In this document: piece after piece, positions 37,799 to 48,945 of the stretch
How positions within the stretch are numbered: position 1 is the first letter of the stretch
Layout of the letters: the number at the start of each line of letters is the position of its first letter
Origin: Sambucus nigra
Lineage: Eukaryota > Streptophyta > Magnoliopsida > Dipsacales > Adoxaceae
Reading direction: 5' to 3'
Length of the DNA stretch: 64,000 nucleotides
Assembly: GCA_949130495.1 (NCBI GenBank)
Contig: OX422214.1
Coordinates: 254,080,187 to 254,144,186 of the forward strand
Notes under the pieces: generated by a model
Told to the model about the DNA's origin: nothing
Databases searched by the model: none
Seen by the model: only the letters and a program-made list of their open reading frames with translations
Position numbers and translations under genes: made by a program

Positions 37799-39617
37799 TG
37801 TAACACCCCATATTTTTTGAGAAAATAGACATTAATCAAATTAATGACCTAAGAATTTATTTAATTAGGAGAAATTATTTAATTCGATGATTCAGATTAA
37901 ATTAATTCACTCTAAGTTTAATTTCACACGTGACGTATTTGGAGGTAAAATAAGAGGATTTTATAAAGTGACTCGAATGGTGATTTTAAGGACATGGTTG
38001 GTTCCGAAAGGGTCGAAATAGTCGAAAAAGTGTACTCGGGTGTATGGTTTGGGTCCCCGGACGATTTTAGACCATCCCGGAATCGTTTAAGGGCATTTCG
38101 ATCATTCGGAAGTTTGGAATTTAGAAAACTCTGAAAATTTTAAGTGTATATCTTCCCATTAGAGAGATAGTCTAGGGTTAACACAAATCAAAAGGGATAG
38201 AATCCATAGGAGAGGAAGAGGAGAGGAGAACTAAGCTTCCTACACAGTTTTTCACCCCGAACGCAATGAAATCGAGAACGGAGTGAGAGGAGAACCACCA
38301 CACCATATTATCAACAAATTTCAGACCTGCTATTGAGATTCAAGTATTTAAATGGCAATTTATATCAATCATGTTATAATACCCATGTGGGATAGGTTTG
38401 GTTTCATGCTTTTGGAAGTTTTATATGAAGTTGGGAGGGTTTAATTCATAAACTAAAGTGGGAATGCATGTAGAGATGTTCCTTAATGATGATAATATGA
38501 AATTAGTGGGTTTGGGTTGATTAATAAGAGATAAATCTGAGTTCTTGATTTATAAAGTTGATGAACATGAGAAAATTAGGGTTTTATGTTAATTAAAGGA
38601 GAATTTGATTCTTGGGTTGAATCTTTGATGTTTTTGTGAAACTTTTCGTTGAAAATTTATCTCTATATGAAGATAAACTGATATTAGAATATATTTGATG
38701 ATTAATATTGAATCTTGATGGGTTCTTGATTGAAGAACATGAATCTTGAATGACTTAGGGTTTAATTGATGAACACAAGATGTCAATCTGCCAGAATTAT
38801 TAACGTAACCTTAAACGTATGCCATTTTAATTTTACTTAGAATTAAATTTATATCCATACATTTTTAAAAATATCTTTTTCTTGGCTTTCTAATGAGCTT
38901 TTAATCAGGTCAATCGGAGTTCCGTAGAGGGATAAATCGATGTTTTATTATAGGGTGTTTGATCTGCCAGCATAGTAACGGAGAGAATTTTTTACGTAAT
39001 TTTAAACGTATGCCATTTAAATTGTACTTAGAATTAGAGTGAAATCCATATATGATTGGAAAGATCTATGTCTTATCTTTCAAATGAGCTTTGAATCAGG
39101 TCAATCGGAGTTCTGTAGAGGGAGTAATCGATATTTTACTACAGGGTGTTTAATCTACCAGAAAATTTTCTAATCGATTCGGTTGCTCAGTTTTGGCCAA
39201 TAATTTCCTTTTTGTTTAGGATCTTTGGAAATCGTTTGGAATTAATTTATGGGATTTAATTTCTAATATAAGGGAATTATATTGAAACACCAGTAGGCCT
39301 AGTTTGGGTTTTAGGCATGGCCTACGAGGGAAGTTTAAGGGCAAAATTAATTTGGATTAATAGAGAGGAAAAATCTAAATTGAAGGATAATTCGAGTTAA
39401 GAAAATTCGAGAGGAACGAGGACTTAGACCAGTAGGGGGTAGAGAGTTTACCTTCTGATATTATATGTGGAATAAAGGATACCCTTCGAGTGGTGAGAAG
39501 TACTCGGGAATGTACGGTAATAAACGAAGTTATAAATTATGGAATTCGTAGAATATTCGGGATATAAATATACTATGTATGAGGCTTGTGATATGGGATG
39601 TGTGTATGCCCTATTGT

Positions 39618-39658
<41 letters not shown>

Positions 39659-40211
39659 GGTGGAGTGAATACCCATCCTTATTATATGGTTGTGTGAATA
39701 CCTCACTAGTGTTATATTTAAATAAGTGGAATGTGTACCTATATTATTGTTTATTATGTGTATGACATACCTACCATACTTGCTATCACGGGAGGTTGGC
39801 GTTCAAAAGAGGGCAATCTTATCCTGTGTTGCCTTCGGCGGGATTTTGGATTTGGTACCTCAAGAACATAGGACTGTGAATGGCTTATTTGTGAGTCGAT
39901 AAGTCTGCTGACTGTGGGAGCATAGGTATGTGCGTGACCCATGGAGATGTGAGCTATGTTTGCCTCCAATATGTGTGATTTGATATATATGGTTCGTGAG
40001 TAAAGACGAGCCAATAGTCCCTTGTACAGCGAGAGATGTACCCGGACATGATAGCAGAGTATGCATGCACCGCAGCTGTGCCTAGGGGTGTCGTACTAGT
40101 ATAGATATAATGGATGATAAATATATATACCTTTGATATGTTTTACAGTATGCACCGCAGCTGGGTCTGGGAGGTGCCGTGTTATATATATATATATATT
40201 AAAAAGTGTGA

Positions 40212-40273
<62 letters not shown>

Positions 40274-41739
40274 TTGTTATGTTATCTACTGTCTAAAATT
40301 AATGGACGAGAAAGATAGTGAAATCTTATTTGACTTAAGTATGTGAACACTTAATCCTAAAATTTGAAAAGCCTTGCCCATATTAAAGAGAAATTGATAT
40401 TTATTTAATAAATGTATTTGCATGGAAATACGGGTGGACTCTATGAGTTATGGGTAGCAGACTTATGATTTCAAACTAGTTAGTTGTGTGTATCTAAACT
40501 AAAATTAATCTGAATATTGGGGTCGAGGTAACATTCCGAACCAATACATATGGAATAACTATTAGGGTCGGGGTAACATTACGAACCAATAGCCCTTAAT
40601 GTGTGATACCAGGATATAATAGCAGAGTGTGTACTTATATTATATATGGTGTGTAAAATATATATACAACACGAATAATCTACTTATGTGTGCTAGTAGA
40701 GAGACGAGATAGTATGTATCTAAAGAACGATTAATCTACTAAAGAGTAATTTGTAGGGAGCTTAGATAGCTTATATATATATAATGATGAAGCTACTAAT
40801 GTGTGAATAGTAGGAAGATAGTTAGTGAATATCTAAAATAACGTTTAAGTTGAGAAACTTAAATGGTAAAGTTTGAAAAATAACCTACATAGAAAGGGTA
40901 ACTGGGGTTTAATAATAACATAAGAGATATGTTAATTATTAAGGGTATTCGATAGCGTACTGTATGGGCAGTACAGAGGAGCTATATTGATTTGGGTTTA
41001 TTAGATAATGGATGCCTAGTTAGATTGGATAGAATTGACTAGGTGGGGTTGAGTAGCAAACGTTAGGTGCACATTATAGACGAGAGATGAGGAACTCAAG
41101 GGAGTGTTCGCAACCTAACATGTGTATCTAATAACTGTTCATTTAAACTATTATTTAATTACTTGCTATATGTTTTTAAATGATTTTTACTTGGGCTCTG
41201 ACCCGTACTTGCAAAACCTTTTTCCAAAACCTTTTAGGTGTCCAGCCATAGGGACGCCAAGCAGGATGATCTATTCTAGGGATGCGTAGCTGCAGGACTT
41301 GTGGATGCTTGCAGGATTTGGATTTAGACAATTCAGTTACTTCACTCCTAGTGTAGGGTGAAGGGCAGTACATTATTCGGGCATATTTCCAACAGTTATT
41401 TCATTTATGACAGTCAGACCTTGTATTCAGACTTTTATTCAGGTTGGACTTTATATTGGATTTTGAAAGCGATGGTTTATTTGGTATTATTTCATTCCAG
41501 TCTTTTATATTGTGGATGGATTTATATTACTATTTCATGGATGTATTTATGTAACAATGTTTTGTTGTTGATTGTTAAATAAAAAGATTAAAATTTTGAC
41601 ATCGGCTTTTTGAATACTAGGTGGTTAGTAATGTTTTAAAAAGTTTTCGACAGTGATGCTAAGAATGAACCAGATGAGAAACCTGTTTTAATTGGATATA
41701 GGACTGATCACCCGGTATTTAATTAGGCAGGGTGTCACA
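37799..41739 (+). mobile_element. Element B 3' LTR
   Basis: Same order of modules as the 5' LTR, with a longer TA microsatellite (40183-40272) and an extra one at 39620-39654. Ends GGGTGTCACA then TSD TTAGG. The intact acceptor CTTTTAG|GTGTCC ends at 41237, with the branch-like A at 41201. Confidence 0.93.
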
Positions 41740-41744
41740 TTAGG

Positions 41745-41758
41745 TTAGCCTGATTTAT

Positions 41759-41839
<81 letters not shown>

Positions 41840-43146
41840 GTGTGTGTGTGTGTGTGTTATTTAAAATTATCGATGTGTGTGATATTTTTGTGAAAACATA
41901 TTCGCTAGTGCTATCATCAGAGGTTACCCGATGTGGGTGAATCCCCTGGCTAGTAAATGCATGGAGAGTATAGTCCCCAGGTCATACTCTATGATTATTT
42001 TGTTGTGTGTTTTATTTTTCAAGGTGAGACATTTTGAGTATGATTCGGTCTCTCTCTCGGGGAAATATGATCACCTCCACAATGTTTGCCATTTTTTACC
42101 TATTTCGGTGTGAGTTAACCGACTTAAGGTAACCGGGTTATTGTGAGTATACCTAGGATATGATATCTTTTTAAAGACAACCATCCACCGAGTTATTACT
42201 CGGAAGGATAGTTATTATATTTCATATGTGTGTGATTGTTGTTGTATATTTATACGTATATAATAGAGTAGATAATTGTATACGTGTTAAAAATATAAAG
42301 TGTGAATGTTATCTAACCAATTAAAGTGAAAATGATCAACTAAGTTATAAAGGGTAAAATAACTTAGGAATCAAAGGGAGGAAGTACTCGGGATAGAGTA
42401 GGGTGATAGAAAGATTTATAATAAGACTAGTTAGGTAGGGTAGTATAACTAGTTGGGTTAGAAGGTAAGTGTTGGGTGTGCATAATAGTTGAGGATAAGT
42501 AATATCTCAAGAGAGTGTGACATCCGCTTAAATATAAAAGGTGTTAATGCATTTAAACTTTTGCATATCAATTACTTGCTAAATATTTTTCAAATGTTTT
42601 TGGGCTCTGACCCGTGTCCAAAATATTTTAGTTGTCCAGTCACTAGGACGCCAAACTTGATGACTCATTATAGGGATGCATAGCTACAATATTTGTCGAG
42701 GCTTGCAGGACATTTAATAGGCATTTCAATTATTCGTCCCTAGATTAGGATGTTGATTAAGTAGTTCATTTGGCATGTTTCCCTTTTCAGTTGATATACT
42801 TTTAGTTCTATTTACCAGACGATTTGTTTGGATTTCATTTTATTTCTATAGACTTATGGATTGGATTCTGTTTTGGGAATCAATGGTTTATTCGGTATCC
42901 ATTATTTATCTATTTATCGCATGATGATTTAGACTCCTATAATTGTTGTGGATGAGTTATTATATTCTTATTTTTTCGCATGTGGTTATCTTAATGAAAG
43001 ATAACATTGACACTAACTTAATTTAACATGGGCGGTTAGTAATTTAAGAATGATTTTCGACAGTGATGCTAAAAAGAACCAAATGACATTCCTGCTTATT
43101 TTGATAAAGGACCGGTCACCCTGATTAAAGTAGGCGGGGTGTCACA
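41745..43146 (+). mobile_element. Element A 3' LTR, right part
   Basis: Continues from 31671 after element B. It includes the expanded GT/TA/GT microsatellite (41760-41858), the GGGCTCTGACCCGT block and the acceptor ATTTTAG|TTGTCC (intron end 42631), and ends GGGGTGTCACA at 43146. Together with 30064-31671 it makes a 3.0-kb LTR. Confidence 0.9.
41760..41858. repeat. Expanded (TG)n(TA)n(TG)n microsatellite
   Basis: About 99 bp of alternating TG, TA and TG in the A 3' LTR, just 15 bp from the B insertion site. The 5' LTR has only 41 bp here (2610-2650). Confidence 0.95.
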
Positions 43147-45327
43147 ATGTTGTATTTGATAGCTTTACCTTACCATAATCGATTTATTTTCTTCACTGAA
43201 AAAGAAAGGGAAAAACTATTAAGAAGAGAAGTATAAATTTAATCACAAAAGCTTCAAAAGGATGTTTCTCTAATGGAGAAAATAACAAGATCGTATGTGG
43301 TACCTTTTATGTCTCATTATCATTTTCTTCATTTTAAAAAGGAGGAAACATAAATCATTAGTAACAACGTAACAAATCAACAAAATGAACCCCAATATTA
43401 AACATGTTGCAATGAGGAAATTATTAGAAATGACAAATACATACCAAAGTCATTTAGTTGCCTTGATAAACAAAAAATGTCCTAGGATTTTGGGTGCTTG
43501 ATCTTCCATAGTAAGTGTCACAAAGGGTAGATATATAGTTTGGGTTTTGGGTGCTTTATCTTCCATAGTAAGGGTTTCGTATACTAAGGTAGAGAGAGAA
43601 AAGAGGAAAAGAAGATGATTTATAACAGTAAAAGAGGGATTATATGCAGGTGGACGAGGCATAAGGGAGATTAAGAGAGAATTAATTATTAAAGAGGATG
43701 CCTGTGTGTGGATATATGAGAGGAAGATGGAATGAAATAACTAAGGGTATAAGATAAATTTTCAAATGTGTGAGGATATTTTAGATATTCAATCATACTA
43801 AAAGTCTTAGGACCATTTATGCGGTAGAGATGAAAGATCTAAAAAAATTAGAATGGAAAAGGAAACATGAAGGATCATTTTAAACAATTGTGTAATTATA
43901 CTATCATTTGATTTTTAACATTCGCTGATATGTCTTGTTTATAATTATGTACACACTCTTTTTTGTTTATTGAGGTTTAGCACCCAGTTTTATAGAAACT
44001 GTTTGATTAATTTAGTTGAACGTTAACCCTAACCATTTTTGGGTATAATCCAAAATTACCCTTCTATTTAATAAATCAATAATTTTTCCTATCCACTAAA
44101 CTATTTTTTAAGGATAACACATCCCCCCTCTCATTTAAAACATCACAATCATTTTCCATTTCTTTGAAAATTTACACACTTCGTACTCTCACTATTCATA
44201 CTACCAAAAATAAAATAATAGGCGAGACAAATCTCTGTGTGTGTATATATATCTATATCTTAAATCCTTACGATTTTGCAACGTGTCAACGACTTTAAAT
44301 TCACCGTCTATGTTTAAAAAACGGTAGTTGTATTCTAACTCATCGTCTTACTCCAACTCTCCAACCTCTGCCCAATGACTATCTATTTTCCTTTTTTCCT
44401 TCTAAATGTCAGACTATCTACATACCTCCATTTCCCTTTTATCCCCTATCTCCAAATTTCACTTTCTTTCCCTTTGTTTTTCTTTCTCGCCCTCAACTAC
44501 TATGAAGGCGGAGAAGAAGCTATTACACAAGATGGTACTGACCAAACACTGCTTTGGAGAAAATGATTTGGTCCATAAATAGCCCAACTCATTCCAAGTG
44601 GGTAGAATATCTGAGATTTTATTTAACTAAGATTTATAAAACGGTTTCTTAGATTTTTTTCATTTTAATATTGGGTTTGATATTCAGTGACCATGAAGTT
44701 TATATATATGCATTTTGATTTCAATTTTAAATATGTTGAATTTTGTCATTCAATTTACTTTTGTTTTAGAATTGATGCAACTGAGTTTTTTAGGTTAAGA
44801 ATTTGATTTATGATAGACATAAGCACATACATTTTTTGGTTAAATGTCCTAGTGAATATCTAATAGAAGTCCAATACATTGATGATCATCATCATAAGGA
44901 ATACTTTACGTGATATTTGAATTTAGGTTTATTTTATATTTAATTATCATACATGAATGAAAAACATTATTCGAATTTTGCACTCGATCGAGCATCATGC
45001 GGCCCTACATGCCAGTATATTTTATATTTTAATAAATGGTGTAAATAAATTATAAAAAAACAACGCCTTTGTAATGTATCCTATGTTTTATCCGCCAATT
45101 GAAATATCCAAACTTTATATAATATAAAGAATAATGATGGACTCCCCGAAATGGGAGCTACCGATTTGATACCAACTCATCCCAACCCTTGATTATTCAT
45201 TGGAAGCCAAAATAATCTTGACCCTTAATTTATATAAACAAAAATAATATATTATATCGTTAAAGTTATAGTTTATTTTAAACTAAAACTATTCTAATAA
45301 AAAATTGTTTTTTTTAAAATTATTTTG
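43147..45327. other. AT-rich intervening DNA, no gene recognised
   Basis: Outside element A. Contains short open frames only (for example 43450-43662 minus and 44375-44566 plus) with no recognisable domain, and no LTR ends or inverted termini that I can pair. Possibly original flanking DNA or older unrecognised repeats. Confidence 0.45.
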
Positions 45328-45800
45328 AACTCATTTAGTCACTCAAACACTCGTTTACTCAATATTTTTTTATTTTTCAAGGTCCGCGCCAATGGCAATA
45401 TTTATTTTTAAACTTAATTTTTTAACTCATTTGGATCCTCAAACACCCATTTACTCAATATTGTCTTATTTTTATATATTCCCGTCAGCGGCACCACTTA
45501 TTTTTTTTAACTCATTTAGTCCTCCTCAAACACCCATTTACCCAATATTCTCTGATTGTTATAGGTCCGCGCCAGGTGCATCTCTTATTTTTAAACTTAA
45601 ATTTTTAAGTCATTTAGTCCCTCAAACATCATTTACCCAATATTATCTTATTTTTATAGGTCCGTGATAGCGACACCCCTTATTTTTAAACTTATTTTTT
45701 TAACTCCTTTATTCCCTCAAACACCTATTTACTCAATATTCTCTTATTTTTATATGTCCGCGAGAGCAACACCCCTTATTTTTAAACCTCATTTTTTTTT
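45328..45800. repeat. Minisatellite, five units of 85-98 bp
   Basis: Units begin near 45328, 45424, 45509, 45607 and 45702 with AACTCATTTAGTCC(TCAAACACC), then TTTACTCAATATT(C)TCTTATTTTTATA, GTCCGCG and CTTATTTTTAAAC. Units vary by substitutions and small indels. The array abuts the truncated Tat fragment at 45893. Confidence 0.8.
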
Positions 45801-45892
45801 AATTTTACAACATTTAAAGCAATTTTGTATTTCTTAAAACCATTTAAAAATATAATTTTTTTAGTTTATATTAAACTAACATTTATTTTTTA

Positions 45893-46442
45893 CTCAAAAA
45901 CAGGCCCAAGGAACTTTTTGAGTAAAATGTTCCACATTCTCACATCCAATTTCAACTGTGAAACATTGGGGGCTTTTGTTGATACAAAAATTAGTCAGCA
46001 GACATGGACCAATTATATGGAGACACGCATCATCCAACGTGGCACAAGATCAGGTACCGAGCTACTCAACCTATCGAGATACTTAACATATCGAGCAACT
46101 TATTGAGATAACCAAACGACCAGACAGATTCAATGTTTCTTGTATTACAATCATTCTTTACCATGTACAGATTTATATGCCTATTCGATAAAGGCATATT
46201 ATCTATTCACATTGATAGCCCAAAGGCTATAAATACATTGTAAAACCCTCATGGCAGGGTAAGCGATCATAAGCCAACCAGGTGAACATAATTGAGATCA
46301 AGGCAAGACACCCCGTAATACAAAATAGTGGACGTAGGCCATTTTATTAAGGATGAACCACTTTAAAAATCTCGTCTTATTCCTTTACTCATGTTTATTT
46401 GTGATTAATTAACTAGATCAAATCTAGTTTTTTACATCAACA
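45893..46442 (+). mobile_element. Truncated second Tat copy: 3' end plus LTR
   Basis: Matches 27848-28415: the last ~85 bp of the internal region, then an LTR at 45977-46442 (466 bp), followed by GTGTA and the same host sequence as the full copy. The rest of the element is missing; the left boundary lies near the minisatellite. Confidence 0.88.
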
Positions 46443-47794
46443 GTGTATATCAAGGAGAACATCATAACTATGGTGAGTTGAAAGATGACCGAAGCACATA
46501 AAATGTTGAGCATGGGGATTGGTGTTGAGTAAGACATAGTGAAGTTGTGTACAGGTTCATTATTCATGGGTGGAAAAGGTTGGTCCGAGGTTATCAACCT
46601 GGATTTTTATAATAGATTAATGGTTCTAGTGACGAGATGGATACGCTGATTGATAAAATCCATATATGGGTTATCAAAATCATGGAGAGGTCGGGATTTC
46701 CTTTGGGTTTATGGAATGAATTGACTGAAATGGAATTGTTATTCATTTGGAGTGAGTTATACTATCAGGTAGTATGCCTAATATTTTCATTGGAGAGAAG
46801 AAATGCACCGGCACAAGGTGCCCTCAAATATTATTATGAATCAGGAGGAGACCCTTGAATTTCACCTCTGATAGGAAATTTCCATAGGCAGTGAGGAAGG
46901 AGTTACGTTTTGAACAAGACTTGTCACCTGTGGGCCGAAGGGCAGACGGGAGGTGACTAGGATATTGGAGAATGCACAAAGTACGTGTTCGAGATTTTAA
47001 GTAATTTGGAGTACTAATTACAATTGGCGGAGCTACCTGTGATGAATCGTAGCAGAATATTATTTACAAAGCATCTTATGAGGCTTCATACGAATATCTT
47101 TTCATCCACCATTCGGTGGGTTAATAGTGGGGAATAACAACCTTATCGGACCCGAAATGATTCATAATCCATCGGTAAGGATTGAGTTTATCTACGTTAT
47201 TTTCCATGTAGTTCAGGAATGTAGTGAGAGTTACATCCTCGTAAACCAAAGTTTTAAAATCTGACATGAGTGGTCAGGGATTGTTGAGGGTATCTTCCAT
47301 GAAGGGTGTTATGTGTTTGGCAACAAGGAAATTGACACCTATAAAAGTGGGTCCTTTTCTAACATAGAGAAATTAAAGCCAGTGGAGTATAAGCTCGTCT
47401 TATGAGGCACTGTATGGACAGCCTTGTCGTTCACCTATTTGCTGATTAGAGGTGGGGGAAAACAAGTTGTTAGGGATAGATGAATTAGGACACTACTGTT
47501 AATATTGAGCTGATTCGGGGATGCATTCGTATAGATCAGGACAGGTAGAAGAGTTATGCCAGTGGAGATACGAGGCACATAGAGTTAGAGATTGGTGACA
47601 AGGTTTTAGTAGGGTGCCTCCTATGAAGGGATTCATGAGGTAAGGCAAGAAAGGGAAGCTAGTGTCGAGGTATGTGGGACCATTTTTATTATTAAGAGGG
47701 TGGGACCAGTTGCGTATAGGTTGGGCTTACCAGAGCACTTACCGTGGATTCACGATGTATTCCACGTGTCACTACTAAATAGGTACAAGAGGAT
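46443..47794 (+). pseudogene. Duplicate of the element A pol end (integrase relic)
   Basis: Collinear with 28416-29790, including the integrase segment (FEALYGQPC-like from about 47396; [15 protein letters not shown] region about 47690). Homology stops at about 47790, before the chromodomain, where sequence from the end of element C takes over. Confidence 0.82.
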
Positions 47795-48295
47795 TGGATG
47801 GAACGTCGTAGGTAGTACGCAGTGATCCAATTATATTTGTGTGATACGAGTTGGCACACTTAGGATAAGTAAAATGACTGACGGGAATAGTCGAGCGCTA
47901 ATGTAGTTTCCTTTTTTGAGGGAAATTAGATGTCGTGATGTAAATGAGTGAATACTTCGAGTAACAGATATCCGATGGGACCAATAAGTTCGAGCAACGT
48001 CCATAGGCTCATTTTCTTTACATGCACTTAAAGAAGCACTAGTTACAATATGATGTTAGAGTCAACCTTATGACCGAGGTAATGTTGTAACATATAGAGA
48101 TTTAGTTAAGCTTGTAATCAGGATACTGCGTTAGAGCATACGCCTTGAGATAGGTGGACTATGGTAAGAGACCATTGTATTAGGCTATATCTAAATTTGG
48201 TTAAGCTAGTACATAGTGTATATAGCGATCCTAGAGTAACGGTGTAGGCTACACCTAAATTTCGAGGACAAAATTCTGTTGTAAGGGGGGAAGTA
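47795..48295 (+). mobile_element. Element C internal 3' end, extra copy
   Basis: About 500 bp starting GGATTGGATGGAACGTCGTA, nearly identical to 54727-55226, ending in the polypurine tract before an LTR. No coding sequence. Its position upstream of the C LTR gives an internal-LTR-internal-LTR order. Confidence 0.85.
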
Positions 48296-48945
48296 TGTGA
48301 TACTTCGTACTTTTAAAGGTATTTAAATTACACTGTGGACGTGATTTGGTAATTTGAGGAATTTCTATGAATAGTAATTTTGGAATTTATTAGTGAAATT
48401 GAATAAATTTAATATTATAAAGTGAATAGTAAATATTAGTTTTCAAGTGTCGGATTAATATTTACATGGATTATATTTCTCTTACGAGACTAAGTATATG
48501 AGTGGATTATTTTTATTATATGTCGCAGTTGGGTAAAGCGACAAAGGGAAATATTTTAATTGGAAAACACGCGTATTGAACGTGTTGGGTCTAATTAGTG
48601 AATTTTATTTAAGTAACTCGGATGGAGATTCGACTGCGCCGTTGGGTTCGTAATGGTCGAGCTAGTCAAAATAGAGTATCCGAGGGTAATGTTTAGGTTC
48701 CGAGGATTTTTGGAGCAGTAGGGACTCGTAATTGAGTACACAAGTCATTTTACAATTGGTATATACCAAATTTCGGGTTTATTAAGAAGGAAGCCCTCAT
48801 TTCTTCCCCAAAATCAGATCTAAGAGAGAGAAAGAGAAGAGACAAGGAAGATAAGAGATATAAGAGAAGAGAAGAAGGAAGAAAAGGGATTTTCGGCGAA
48901 AACTTCGCGGAATTCGACTCGGGGTCGTCGGATTTAATCCACGAG

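Larger units (their letters stand above)
31672..41739 (+). mobile_element. Element B: non-autonomous LTR retrotransposon (LARD-like)
   Basis: Complete element with LTRs 31672-35507 (3836 bp) and 37799-41739 (3941 bp), only 2.3 kb of internal DNA, a tRNA-iMet primer site, a polypurine tract and a perfect TSD TTAGG (31667-31671; 41740-41744). No intact gag or pol is present. The proportions resemble large retrotransposon derivatives (LARDs), which move using proteins from autonomous relatives. Internal relics and LTR modules tie it to element A's family. Confidence 0.92.

Noticed and set aside
40114..40318. Frames rich in YIYIYI (also 33951-34136, 41758-41940, 39448-39657)
   Set aside because: Translations of TA/TG microsatellites.
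45390..45670. 91-codon frame in the minisatellite
   Set aside because: Low-complexity repeat translation with no supporting features.
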